The notes under the pieces are model-generated. The model saw nothing but the letters and a program-made list of their open reading frames with translations, ran no database searches and had not been told where the DNA came from. Positions 22,262 through 32,850 of a stretch of 64,000 nt of DNA are shown piece after piece (positions within the stretch are counted from its first letter, which is position 1; each line of letters begins with the position of its first letter). Origin of the DNA: Taudactylus pleione (taxonomy: Eukaryota; Chordata; Amphibia; Anura; Myobatrachidae). Both the position numbers and the translations under genes were made by a program. Location: positions 8,572,001 to 8,636,000 of the forward strand of contig JAUIMM010000534.1 of assembly GCA_031769625.1 (NCBI GenBank), given 5' to 3'.

Positions 22262-22689
22262 TCCATATGTATATGGTAAATATCTCCTGTCATTTGGTGT
22301 TAAATATTAACAAATAATAAAATTGCGTTGAACCTTCCCTCCTGACTGGTCATTGTGTCTCCAAAAGGGGAATTCAGGCTTGCCTGTCTGTCACGGTGTG
22401 TCCTATCTGAACACGGGGAAATCGGCCACCGAAGCAATCCAAACACACCTGAACCTGGTGCTAGTGGTGCAGCACTGTACAAATCAGTCAGTACATCACA
22501 TATATATTAGTCAGTTTGTACACCATACAGTATATACCCGATGACAGATGTCTAAACGACCAGCGGGAGTGCGCATCGCTGGTCGTTTAGAAACTTTTTT
22601 AAACGTTGTGCAAACGATTATCAAATAATTATTGAACGATTGAATGGTAATGATATCGTTATCAGTCAATCGCGCAATTTAATCGTCTA
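22262..22689. other. Gene-free DNA with a perfect hairpin
   Basis: No gene is seen. A 14-bp perfect stem, CTAAACGACCAGCG at 22552-22565 with CGCTGGTCGTTTAG at 22577-22590, suggests a small MITE. Confidence 0.5.
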
Positions 22690-23356
22690 GTGGATGTGTG
22701 ATTTAAGGGGCATTACTGTGTGGCATACTGTAATTTGAATTGGGGTACTATCGTGTGGTTACGCCCTTTTCCAGCGAGACTACACCCCTTTTTTTTCGAA
22801 GCGCGCCTACGGCGCGCTCTTTTCCTCCTTCAGCTGTGGAGGTGGGCACCAATGCTCTTTATGTACACAGAGCAGCAAAATATGTACTTTCGGCACTACT
22901 TTGGTGGCACAGATGTGTCTCCTCCGTGTTCAGCTCCCCTGCCCTAAAAAATCCTACAATGATCACTATCTAATCCTCTACAACTGCTAAGCTAGGGCTT
23001 GGTCAATTGAGAAAATGCCTTTCCTTATCATTGTGGGTGACCTACACCAATGTGGTGCCAGCTTTATCTAACAGAACCAACCAAATACCAAATGTCTGAC
23101 TATGGCACATGTATGAATCCCCTGCAGGATGAGCTCTGCTGTATGTATTTTAATACAGAGAATGATATATACTTGTATGTTGTTACTTATTGATGATGTT
23201 ATTAATTATATTTATTTATAAAAGTATAGACTAAGAAGTAGGAGGAGTCAAAAATAGGAGGGGAGGAGTCTACGCCTGGGGCCAGATGCTAACGCCAAGG
23301 TGGGCCTGTGTGTTTTTTAAATGCCAGGGCCTATTTTTAGTCCCAGTCCAAACCTG
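22690..23356. mobile_element. 3' part of the outer non-autonomous hAT
   Basis: Matches 12620-13329 along its length, including GGTTACGCCC, CTACAACTGCTAAGCTAGGG and GTGGGCCTGTGTGTT. It ends at the inverted terminal repeat CCCAGTCCAAACCTG. The CACTACTGTGTGACGT array that fills the sister copy is reduced to one or two units here. Confidence 0.8.
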
Positions 23357-23471
23357 CCGCTCGCTACAGCTGTTATGCGAGCGGCCAGGAGGCCGCTCTT
23401 AAAAAAACAGAAGGCCGGCCCTGATTCATAGCGAGCGCTCTGTCAGAGTGTCCGGCTCTGAATTAGGCCCT
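23357..23471 (+). mobile_element. Hairpin-chain element, copy B, right part
   Basis: Resumes with the duplicated CCGCTCGC, then the stem partner GCGAGCGGCCAGGAGGCC, an A-run, and the terminal hairpin 23412-23471 ending CTCTGAATTAGGCCC, the inverted match of the GGGCCTGATTCAGA start at 2041. The order equals that of copy 45874-46383 read in reverse. Confidence 0.75.
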
Positions 23472-24080
23472 GTGTCCATTCTACTTTGCTTGCATTACCT
23501 GCCTTAGATCGACTCATATGTCTGTTTGGTTTTTCCCTCGAGGAATCGTTCAATGTTTTAACATACAAATATGTTTTCCATTTGTCTTTAGCTAAGGTTA
23601 TTATAGCACGGAAGTGGCTGGGGGCTGATCCACCGGATTTTCAGGATTGGGTCCCATTAGTTAATGATACTATCAACCATGAGAGATACCTGTGTACGGC
23701 TAGGGGGGCTTTACCCAAATTTCATAAAGTGTGGTCTCTATGGTACACATCTCACTATGGTCAGAGAAATAGAGTCCTTTCACCACTCGAAGCTATGTAA
23801 TTTTGGGGGGGTCTGCCAGTGAAACAGCACACTATCTGTTTATTTTTGTATTTAATGTTTGTCTACGAGCGTTGCACCTTTGTTAATTCTTGCTCATTTA
23901 CCACTTTTTTATTGCGCTTTTTGCATATTTTCCCTACAAAGAGTCTTTTGTATTGTCTAATTTGTTTATGACTGTATTTCCACTGTATTTTTTGGTCTGT
24001 AACAATTGTATTTTTTTTTTCTTTCTTTTGTTTTATTGAAAATCAATAAAATATACATGATTCAAAAAAACAAAAACAAA
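23472..24080 (+). pseudogene. Tx1-type LINE ORF2 C-terminus and 3' tail
   Basis: A frame covering about 23486-23799 gives a Tx1-like C-terminal segment (LAKVIIARKWLG, then WVPLVNDTINHERYL) and ends with TAA at 23798-23800. A 3' UTR follows, then AATCAATAAAATATACATG and an A-rich tail to about 24080. Strand and content continue the fragment 1-2040, which stops just before this region; roughly ten to fifteen residues seem absent between them. It directly joins gypsy integrase coding at 24083. Confidence 0.75.
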
Positions 24081-24082
24081 CA

Positions 24083-24620
24083 TATGCTAAGAAAAGTAGT
24101 CGACAAAGATGGTAGAGATTGGGATTACTTGTTGCATTATTTGTTGTTGGACATAAGAGAGGTACCTCAATCCTCCACCGGGTTTACACCTTTCGATTTG
24201 TTATATGGGAGACACCAAAGGGGGTTACTAGACATTGCCAAAGAGACATGGGAGGGGCAGTCCAGTACGTATAAAACCGTTATTGAGCATGTTTCCCAAA
24301 TGCAAGAAAGAATTGCTGCTGTGGTGCCGATAGTGAGACAGCACTCGGAACATGCCCAACAGGCACAGCAGAGGGTATACAACCGCAATGCTCGGTTACG
24401 CGTCTTTGCTCCTGGGGACCGAGTGTTGGTTCCCACAGTAGAAGTAAACTCTTGGCTACGTGGCAAGGACCCTTTGAAATTTTAGAAAGAGTGGGGCAGG
24501 TTAATTATAAAGTTTACCAGCCGGGGAAAAGAAAGCCAGAACAGATATACCATGTAAACCTTATAAAACCCTGGAAGGATAAAGCAGCTCTGTCAGCCGT
24601 CCGAACCCCTCCAGTAAACA
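24083..24620 (+). pseudogene. Gmr1-like gypsy integrase, C-terminal part
   Basis: The reading begins at MLRKVVDKDGRDWDYLL and includes TGFTPFDLLYGR, a typical end of the integrase core, then an alpha-helical stretch and WQGPFEILERVGQVNYKVY, the GPF/Y module. The frame shifts from 3 to 2 near 24440. The DDE residues of the core lie upstream and are absent. The GPF module runs straight into the RT linker, which shows that integrase precedes RT in this element. Confidence 0.8.
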
Positions 24621-26067
24621 CAGTGGAAAAAACCCTGTCAGCAGTTCAACAGCAGGAAGTTAAGGAATTTATGATCAGAAATAGGGTGCTGTTTTCTGAC
24701 ATACCAGGAAAAACCATGGTCATTAACCATGACATAATCACCGACCCAGGGGTTAAGGTTAACCTAAAGCCCTATAGGTTACCAGAAGCACAAAGGGAGT
24801 CAGTATCGAAGGAAATTAAAAAAGTGTAAGAGTTGGATGTAATTGAAGAATCGCATAGTGAGTGGTCAAGTCCCATTGTGCTCATTCCAAAGCCCGATGG
24901 GAGTGTGTGTTTCTGCAATGATTTCCGGAGGTTGAACAGTGTGTCAAAGTTCGCTGCTTACCCTATGCCTAGGATGGATGAACTAATTGAAAGGCTAGGG
25001 ACAACCAGATATTTAACCACTCTTGACTTAACCAAAGGGTATTGGCAAGTGCCGTTAACTGAGAATGCCAAAGAAAAGACAGCTTTTTCTGCACCAGAGG
25101 GGTTGTTTCAATACAAGATGTTGTCCTTTGGGCTACATGGGGCACCTGCTACCTTCCAAAGAATGATGGACAGGATTCTAAGGCCCCGTAGACAGTATGC
25201 CACTGCTTGTCTAGATGATGTGGTCATTCATAGTCCTGATTGGCAGTCTCACTTGCCCAGAGTACAAGCAGTGTTGGACTCCATCTATAAGGCAGGTTTG
25301 ACAGCCAACCCAAAAAAGTGTTGTCTAGGGATTGAAGAAGTAAAGTATCTTGGATACACCATTGGCAGAGGTTTGATAAAGCCACAGCTTAATAAAATTG
25401 AGGCAATAAAAAACTGGCCACGACCCCTGAATAAAAAGCAGATGAGAGCCTTCTTAGGGATTACTGGGTATTATAGGAGGTTTATACCCAATTTTGCCAC
25501 CATTGCAGTCCCACTGACTGACCTTACCAAAGGCAAACAGAAAGTCATGGTGGAATGGAGTCCTGAAGCAGAGAAGGCTTTTCAGGAGTTGAAAATAGCG
25601 TTGTGTTCCCAACCAGTTCTGATGACTCCTGATTTTGACAGGGAGTTTGTTGTGCAAACTGATGCATCAGAAGTAGGTATAGGAGCGGTCCTGTCCCAGA
25701 GCAAGGAAGGTGAGGAACACCCTATTTTTACCTAAGCAGGAAATTAAATGTACCTGATAGAAACTATGCTACAGTTGAGAAGGAAGCATTAGCCATAAAA
25801 TGGGCATTGGAAATTCTCAGGTACTATTTGGTGGGAAGGAAATTCAGGCTGATCACTGACCATGCCCCATTGAAGTGGATGTCAGAGAACAAGGAGACCA
25901 ATGGGAGAACAACAAGGTGGTTCTTGGCATTACAACACTTTAAATTTTCGGTAGAACACAGGCCAGGAAGCCAGCTGGCCAATGCAGACGCTTTGTCACG
26001 CGTTCATTGTTTGGGGGCTGCAGTTGTTCCGCCCCACAGGTTGAAACAAAGGGGGGGGGATATGTGA
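24621..26067 (+). pseudogene. Gmr1-like gypsy reverse transcriptase and RNase H
   Basis: RT blocks seen are SPIVLIPKPDGSVCFCNDFR, TTLDLTKGYWQVPL (catalytic Asp), LSFGLHGAPATFQRMMD and CLDDVVIHS, where the usual YLDD has Cys for Tyr. RNase H shows QTDASEVGIGAVLSQ, TVEKEALAIKWA, ITDHAPLKW and NADALSRVH. An in-frame TAA lies at 24827-24829 where a Leu is expected, and a frameshift lies near 25725 within RNase H. The frame ends at 26067, five bases inside the LTR. Confidence 0.88.
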
Positions 26068-26652
26068 TAGAAGCACTGCTGCAGTTTTGAATGGCTTCTA
26101 TGTCTGTCCCAGATTCCTGTCCTATGTGTTTTAAAACCCCCAGAGAAGTCGGTTTGAAAAACAGACTAGAAATGTCGGCTTTAGTGAAAAGCCGGAATGG
26201 GTCCTGGGGGTGTGGATGTGAGGAGAGGGAGGGCTCCATCCACAGGCCACTCCGGGTGTTGGGCCTTCCAGCCTGGTAGCAAGCTTGTTAGGGCTTGCAC
26301 CTGAAAGTGGCTCCGATAAGCTGGGTTTTGTTATGGCTGAGTGTCTCACACCTGGGAGAGCAGGCCCACAGGCTAGCTTGCTCTGAGACACTGTTTGATA
26401 CAACCTGTGAGTACTGTGGACATGAACTTATTTAGTCTTCTAGTAGTGAGGGAACCTACTGTCTATTTAGGGCCCAGACGGGCTAGGATTTTATTTGTTT
26501 TGTTTTATTTATGTGTCCTGTACAATAAAGACTGGCTCCGACCAGCTTGCACGAGAACCCCAGAGTTGTGTCCTGTTCCTCCAGCTGCTGTGTGTGTGTA
26601 AAGAGGGAGTCCATCTACCCAGGAGAGGGACCCCTATCCTGACTGTGTCACA
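26062..26652 (+). repeat. 3' LTR of the gypsy element
   Basis: Starts TGTGATAG and ends TGTCACA, giving TG...CA with the short inverted repeat TGTGA/TCACA. The polypurine tract AAAGGGGGGGG (26048-26058) lies directly upstream. AATAAA occurs at about 26524. The 5' LTR is not in the window, so the length (591 bp) rests on termini alone. Confidence 0.75.
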
Positions 26653-26671
26653 ATATATATATATATATATT
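26653..26671. repeat. (AT)n microsatellite
   Basis: AT run directly following the LTR. Confidence 0.85.
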
Positions 26672-26689
26672 ATTTTTAACCCACTCTTT

Positions 26690-27010
26690 TTTAGTAATGA
26701 CTCAGCCAATCAAAGCAGTCCCACAGGAATAAAGGAGACAGATTTCACCATGCAGGCACCTTGAAAAAGTAATATGTGACGAAACGCATTGGTGTAAGCA
26801 TACCCCCCACTGACATCACCTTCAAGTGAGTGCGAGACCCAAGATCACCAAACTCCCAAGTGAGAAACAGAGCGGCTCTCTGCAAAGAGCCGTGAAGAGG
26901 ACGCTGTCTTGGAGAGTGAAAGTGGCAGCTGACCGACCCCACAGCTGACCGACCCCGCTCCAACTACTGCAAAAGACAAAGCCGCCAGCAGTGATTACCG
27001 CTGATAGGGA
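26690..27010 (+). mobile_element. PLE-like relic with hammerhead-like core
   Basis: CCTTGAAAAAGTAATATGTG then ACGAAACGCATTGG at 26759-26793 resembles the PLE terminal-repeat motif, with the stem worn down to two pairs. The sequence after it is GC-rich and non-coding. It is an assignment by motif only. Confidence 0.4.
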
Positions 27011-28210
27011 AAGGTAGGGTGAGTTACCACACGCTGTTTTTAAAACTTAAAATCACTGTCAGTTACAGGGAACTTTTTAACACACAATTTCACAGAAAGC
27101 GCTATAAACATTCTTGTTTGTCTTTATGTATTGAATGCCTTGTTTTTCAAACATTGCCAGTCCAAGTATTGATCTTTTGTTCATTAATGCACCCCCATAG
27201 ACTTGTATTTCAGAAACTGCTGGTCCAAGTTTTAATCATTTGTTTATTAACGCACCCTCATAGTTAAATTATTTTTATTTTTACTATCATATGCCCTAGT
27301 TTTAAAACTACAAGCGCTTCTATCAGTTTACATATCCAGTTGCGTAAGCAAAAATCTCATGATGGACATTGCATGCAGCTCCAGCCCACTGAAGAGATAT
27401 TGCAAAATCCCTCTTTGGCAGGGCTGCCCCTTGAAGGTAACATGCTAACGCCATCTGAAGACGAAATTAGTCCACACATGCAAGATCCATACAGCTACGC
27501 TTTGTATATCTTGTTACATACGATGGCTCTTGCAAGGGTTGGGGGCTGGAAAGATCTCCTGCTTTCTATATTAATGGATACTTAATTCTGCCCTTAAATA
27601 TGCGGGAACAGTAGTCTACATATTTTTTAATAGACTGAATTACTGGATCAATAGCTCCTTTACAATATTTTAGCATTTTATGTTCTTATACCCAGGTGTG
27701 GTGTAAAAATACTGATATAACGGGTTGGACTTTTGACTCTTGGGATGCAAAGATATACTGCATATCACACTATGCGTGCAGCCAACCAAATAAATCTGTT
27801 TTTGGAGAAAATTAAATTTCTACAAAAATAATTAATAAACCGGAGGTTCTACAAAATCACATCGACTGATCACTTTCCACAGCAGTCAGATTATTTTACG
27901 GGAGTTAATCACTGACGGATGAGTAATTACTAGTATAAACTGCAGTATTGGATAACACAGGAAAATTTCCCTCTATATAGAATTATCCACAACCTGGGGT
28001 ATTACAGAACAGGTTAATCCACTTTATTACATAAGTCATTAAAATAGAATTTTAGTTTGTTTATTTTTGTTTGTGAGGCTTGTATCAAATCAGCAAGGCA
28101 GGGAGTGCGGGTCCTTATTATGCCTGATTTCTGGGGGCTTCGGGATGCCTCCTGGTATGTTACCCTGCCCCTGTTTATAGTTAGCATCATCCTATTAGCA
28201 TCAGCTCAGA
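27010..28210. other. AT-rich DNA, nothing recognised
   Basis: No gene or clear repeat. A short internal direct repeat occurs at about 27155-27195 and 27215-27255 (CCAGTCCAAGTATTGATC versus TGGTCCAAGTTTTAATC, with TTTGTTNATTAANGCACCC). Confidence 0.4.
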
Positions 28211-28442
28211 TAGGGCCTTATTCAGCTTGGATCGCACGGCTGCGTTCACACACACCCACTAGCTGCGTAAATATGCTACCGAATGCAATCGCATGGCAAC
28301 CGCAGCAGTATACCAAGACGCCCATCACTGTATAAAGCCGCCCACTTCCCATGACATGCATCCGCAAGTCAGCGAAGACATCCGCAACATCGGAACCATT
28401 CGCACAGTTGTGGTTGACCTGACCCTACCTCACAAACTGCTA
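28211..28442 (+). mobile_element. GGGCCTTATTCA-type MITE fragment
   Basis: Begins GGGCCTTATTCAGCTTGGAT and continues with GC-rich non-coding DNA until the Tc1 insertion at 28443. The end resembles the hairpin-chain and related PIF/Harbinger-like ends. The other terminus is not found. Confidence 0.4.
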
Positions 28443-29178
28443 CAGTGCATCCGAGAAGTATTCACAGCGCTTCACTTTTTCCACATTTTGTTATGTTACA
28501 TCCTTATTCCAAAATGGAATAAATTCATTTTTGTCCTCAAAATTCTACACACAATACCCCTTAATGACAACGTGTAAAAAGTTTTTTTGGAGATTTTTAC
28601 AAATTTAATTAAAAAAAAAAAACTAAAAAATCACATGTACATAAGTATTCACAGCATTTGCCATGAAGCTCAAAATTGAACTCAGGTGCATCCTGTGTCC
28701 ACTGATCATCCTTAAGATGTTCCTACAGCTTAATTGGAGTCTACCTGTGGTAAATTCAGTTGTTTGGACATGATTTTGAAAGGCATACACCTGTCTATAT
28801 AAGGTCCCACACTTGACAGTGCATGTCACAGCATAAACCAAGCATGAAGTCCAAGGAATTGTCGGTACCTCCAAGACAGGATTGTCACGAAGCACAAATC
28901 TGGGGAAGGGTACAGAAAAATATCTGCTGCTTTGAAGGTCCCAATGAGCACAGTGGCCTCCATCATCTGTAAATGGAAGAATTTCGGAACCACCAGAACT
29001 CTTCCTAGCGTTGGCCGGCCGTCTAAACTGAGCAATCGTGGGAGAAGGGCCCTAATCAGGGAGGTGACCAAGAACCCGATGGTCACTCTGTCAGAGCTAT
29101 AGCATTCCTCAGTGGAGAGAGAAGAACCTTCCAGAAGGACAACCATCTCTGCAGCAATCCACCAATCAGGCCTGTAAG
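28443..29178 (+). mobile_element. Tc1-like element, 3' truncated
   Basis: Follows TA and starts CAGTGCATCCGAGAAGTATT. AAGTATTCACAGC occurs twice (28456 and 28644), the outer and inner direct repeats of an IR/DR Tc1 element. The coding start, ATGAAGTCCAAGGAATTGTC at 28844, is followed by a one-base deletion, but the Tc1 HTH reading (KISAALKVPMSTVASI, then GRPSKLSNRGRRALI) is visible in the shifted frame up to a TAG near 29100. The element stops near 29178, before any DDE residue. Confidence 0.8.
28844..29178 (+). pseudogene. Tc1 transposase N-terminal fragment
   Basis: Covers only the DNA-binding (paired-like HTH) part. It has an early frameshift after MKSKELS, an in-frame stop near 29100, and no catalytic domain. 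Confidence 0.75.
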
Positions 29179-29180
29179 GA

Positions 29181-29461
29181 AGGAGCGGGTTGCGATCCAG
29201 GAGCATTCACCATCTGAAGATGGCAAATGCTCCCGCAGTCAAGCTCCGAAAATATTATATTTTCAGAGCTTGATGAATTCTGTCACCGGTGCTTAAAGTG
29301 GTACAAGAGAAGTGGTGGAACTCACCCTCCCCCTTGGCGCTTTTTCAAAAAAGGGGCGTGGTCTCAAAAGAAAGAGGCATGGTCACACAATAGTATTCCC
29401 AATTCAAATTACACCACACAGTAGCACACTCTTTATTCACCCGATTCACATTACACCACAT
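29181..29461. other. Short gene-free stretch with hairpin
   Basis: GCTCCGAAAATATTATATTT then TCAGAGC (about 29247-29272) forms a hairpin. The rest includes ACATTACACCACA repeats (29410-29460). Confidence 0.4.
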
Positions 29462-29984
29462 TAGGAATCTGTGCCAGACCATTCTTGCCGGATTTGGATT
29501 TGGTTCTAATTCGTCGTCCGGCTTTGGATTTGGATTTGCCAAACTGCGGTGACTGGCCTTGGATTTTGATTTTTTACAAAAATTGACAAAAAAAGCTAAA
29601 ATCACATAAATTGGGCTTTTTTTTCTTCCTAGACTATTATCAACCTCAATAACATTAATTTCCAGTCAATTTAGACCACCTCACAGCTTATAATATTGTT
29701 TTCACCATTATTGGCCAAAGGTTGCAGTGAGCTGACTGGTTACTAAGCGTTAGAGCAGCGGCGCAGCGGCACAGACACCACAGTTTAAAGTATATCTATG
29801 AAACATTGCCACACAGCAGTGGCAGAAATGAAAAGTAGTGCACCCACCCAGTAGGGTACGGCCAGCAGAGTCACAGTACTTGTTTACAAAGTGGGCTACG
29901 GCCCTAGGAGTCACAGTGCACAATCTTATTCACATTACACCACACATAGTGCCTGATTCACATTACACCATAAAGTAGTGTCTC

Positions 29985-30668
29985 TTATTTAAGTTATGAC
30001 ACACAGTAGTGCCCCTTTTACACAATGCCCTCATTAGTGACACTTATACACAAAGCCCACAGTAATGCCCCTTATACAATGCCCACAGTACTAGTGCCCC
30101 TTATGCAATGCCCACAGCAATAGTATCCCTTACACAATACCCCCAGCAGTGGTGTCCCTTACACAATGCCCCCAGTAGTGGTGCCCCCTATGCAGTGACC
30201 TCAGTAGTAGTGCCCCCTATGCAATGCCCGCAGTAGTAATGCCCCCAGTAGTAATGCATCTTGTAGTGCCCCCAATAGTAATGCCGCCTGTAGTAATGTC
30301 CCCAGTGGTACTGCCCCTAGTAGTATGCCCCCATTAGCAGTGCCCCCAGTAGTATGCCTCCATTAGCAGTGCCCCCAGTAGTATGCCCCCATTAGAAGTG
30401 ACCCGAGTAGTTGTACCCCCATTAAAAGTGCCCCGAGTAGTAGTGCCCCCAGTAGTATGCCCCCATTAGTAGTACCCCCAGTAGTATGCCCCCATTAGTA
30501 GTACCCCCAGTAGTATGCCCCCATTAGTAGTGCCTCCATTAGTAGTACCCCCAGAAGTATGCACCCATTAGTAGTACCCCTAGTAGTATGCCCCTATTAG
30601 CAGTGCCTCCATTAGTAGTACCCCCAGTAGTATGCCCCCATTAGTAGTGCCCCCAGTAGTGGTAGTTC
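29985..30668. repeat. GCCCCCAGTAGTA-type minisatellite, part 1
   Basis: Short tandem units such as AGTGCCCCCAGTAGTATGCC and CCCATTAGTAGT, becoming regular after 30250. Confidence 0.85.
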
Positions 30669-30838
30669 CCACTATGGCCCTAACTATGTGGAGTTTGTAT
30701 ATTCTCCCTGTGCTTGCGTGGGTTTACTCCGGGTGCTCCGGTTTCCTCCCACACTCCAAAAATATACTGGTAGGTTAATTGGCTCCCCACAAAATTACCC
30801 CTAGTGTGTATGTGTGTGAACATGTGGTTGGGAATATA

Positions 30839-32454
30839 CAGTCAGGTCCAGAAATATTGGGACATTGACAGAATTTTCATATTTTGGCCTCTATTCACCA
30901 CCACAATGGTTTTGAAATGAAACAAACAAGATGTGCTTTAACTGCAGACTTTCAGATTTAATTTGAGGGTAATTACATCCAAATCGGGTGAACGGTGTAG
31001 GAATTACAACAGTTTCAATATGTGCCTCCCACTTTTTAAGGGGCCAAAAGTAATGGGACTATCAACTCAAAAGCTATTTCATGGACAGGTGTGGGCCATT
31101 CCCTCGTTATTTCATTATAATTAAGCAGGTAAAAGGTCTGGAGTTGATTCTAGGTGTGACATTTGCATTTGGAACCAGTTGCTGTCAACTCTCAATATGA
31201 GATCCAAAGAGCTGTCACTATCAGTGAAGCAAGCCATCATTAGGCTGAAAAATCAAAACAAACCCACATTAGGTGTGGCCAAATCAACTGTTTGGAACAT
31301 TCTTAAAAAGAAAGAACGCACCGGAGAGCTCAGGAACACCAAAAGACCCGGAAGACAACGGAAAACAACTGTGGTGGATGACAAAAGAATTATTTCCCTG
31401 GTGAAGAAAAACCCCTTCACAACAGTTGGCCAAATCAAGAACACTCTCCAGGAGGTAGATGTATATGTGTCAAAGTCAACAATCAAGAGAAGACTTCACA
31501 AGAGTGAATATAGCGGGTTCACCACAAGATGCAAACCATTGGTGAGCCACAAAAACAGGAAGACCAGATTAGAGTTTGCCAAACAACATCTAAAAAAGCC
31601 ATTACAGTTCTGGAACAACATCCTATTGACAGATGAGACAAAGATCAACTTGTACCAGAGTGATGGGAAGAGAAGAGAAGGAAAGGAACTGCTCATGATT
31701 CAAAACATACCACCTCATCAGTGAAGCATGGTGGTAGTAGTGTCGTGGCGTGGGCATGTATGGCTGCCAATGGAACTGGTTCCCTTGTATTTATTGATGA
31801 TGTGACTGCTGACAAAAGCAGCAGAATGAATTCTGAAGTGTTTTGGGCAATATTATATGCTCATATTCAGTCAAATGCTTCAGAACTCATTGGACGGCGC
31901 TTCACAGTGCAGATGGACAATGACCCGAAGCATACTGCAAAAGCAACCAAAGAGTTTTTTAAGGCTAAAAAGTGGAATGTTATGCAATAGCCAAGTCAAT
32001 CCCCTGACCTGAATCCGATTGAGCATGCATTTCACTTGATGAAGACAAAACTGAAGGGAAAAAGCCCCAATAACAAGCAGGAACTGAAGACATTTGCAGT
32101 AGAGGCCTGGCAGAGCATCACCAGGGATGAAATCCAGCATCTGGTGATGTCTATGCATTCCAGACTTCAGGCTGTAATTGCCTGCAAAGGATTTGCAACA
32201 AAGTATTAAAAAGTGAAAGTTAGATTTAGGATTGTTTAGTTTGTCCCATTACTTTTGGCCCCTTAAAAAGTGGGAGGCACATATAGAAATTCCTACACCG
32301 TTCAACTGATTTGGATGTAATTACCCTCAAATTAAATCTGAAAGTCTGCAGTTAAATCACATCTTGTTTGTTTCATTTCAAATCCATTGTGGTGGTGAAT
32401 AGAGGCCAAAATATGAAAATTCTGTCAATGTCCCAATATTTATGGACCTGACTG
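30839..32454 (+). mobile_element. Full-length Tc1-like transposon, inactive
   Basis: A 1616-bp element flanked by TA on both sides (30837-30838, 32455-32456). Ends read CAGTCAGGTCCAGAAATATT and, inward from the right, CAGTCAGGTCCATAAATATT. The inverted repeats are about 215 bp each (30839-31062 and 32241-32454). It sits within the SINE. The transposase is broken, so the element is non-functional. Confidence 0.92.
31197..32209 (+). pseudogene. Tc1 transposase (DD34E), broken
   Basis: The frame starts at MRSKELSLSVKQAII, with the HTH segment GVAKSTVWNILKKKERTGEL; a few residues before it seem deleted. The basic GRQRK motif follows, then LLTDETK (first Asp). The frame shifts from 3 to 2 near 31680. 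MDNDPKHTA (second Asp) and SPDLNPIE (Glu) are intact, but a TAG at 31988-31990 lies between them, where Trp is usual. The end is at TAA 32207-32209. Confidence 0.9.
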
Positions 32455-32575
32455 TAGATTGTAGGCTCCAGTGGGGCAGGGACAGATGTGAATGGTTAGA
32501 TATTCTCTGTAAAGTGCTGCGGAATATGTGTGCGTTATATAAATAACTGGTAATAAAATAAATAAATAGTATACC

Positions 32576-32850
32576 CCCCATTAGTAGTGCCCCCAGTAGT
32601 ATGCCCCCATTAGTAGTGCCCCCAGTAGTATGCCCCCATTAGTAGTGATCCCAGTAGTATGCCCTCATTAGAAGTGCCCTGAGTAGTTGTGCCCCGAGTA
32701 GTTGTACTCCCATTAGAAGTGCCCTGAGTAGTTGTGCCCCGAGTAGTTGTACCCCCATTAGAAGTGCCCCGAGTAGTTGTGCCCCCGTAGTGTGTCCCTA
32801 GTAGTATTCCCAATTAGATGTGCCCCGAGTAGTTGTGCCCCCAGTAGCGC
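32576..32850. repeat. GCCCCCAGTAGTA-type minisatellite, part 2
   Basis: Continues part 1 after the SINE, with units like AAGTGCCCCGAGTAGTTGTG and CCCCCATTAG. Confidence 0.8.

Larger units (their letters stand above)
2895..23356. mobile_element. Outer non-autonomous hAT element, heavily nested
   Basis: The left end reads CAGGGCTGGACTGGCC and the right end CCCAGTCCAAACCTG; the reverse complement of the right end is CAGGTTTGGACTGGG, a clear inverted terminal repeat. The flanking 8 bp are identical, CCGCTCGC at 2887-2894 and 23357-23364, as expected for hAT transposition. The element's own DNA survives at 2895-3549 and about 22690-23356; the rest is later insertions. Its 3' part matches 12620-13329, so the inner element 9820-13329 is a sister copy. 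No transposase of its own is visible. Confidence 0.8.
24081..26652 (+). mobile_element. Gmr1-like Ty3/gypsy retrotransposon, 3' part
   Basis: The order is integrase C-terminal part, reverse transcriptase, RNase H, polypurine tract, 3' LTR. In most Ty3/gypsy elements the integrase follows RNase H; the reverse order seen here is the mark of the Gmr1 group described in deuterostomes. The 5' part is not in the window, consistent with a LINE insertion into the integrase region. Confidence 0.8.
30672..32568 (+). mobile_element. SINE, interrupted by a Tc1
   Basis: The 5' part (30672-30838) holds TTTACTCCGGGTGCTCCGGT and TTCCTCCCACACTCCAAAAA, then GGTAGGTTAATTGGCTCC. The 3' part (32457-32568) holds TAGGCTCCAGTGGGGCAGGG, AAGTGCTGCGGAATATG and ends in a TAAATAACTGGTAATAAAAT tail. 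This is a widespread vertebrate SINE type, possibly of the V-SINE group. The Tc1 at 30839-32454 splits it. Confidence 0.65.

Noticed and set aside
23412..23471. Independent small MITE at 23412-23471
   Set aside because: The duplicated CCGCTCGC at 2887 and 23357 shows it is the right part of the hairpin-chain copy cut at 2894.
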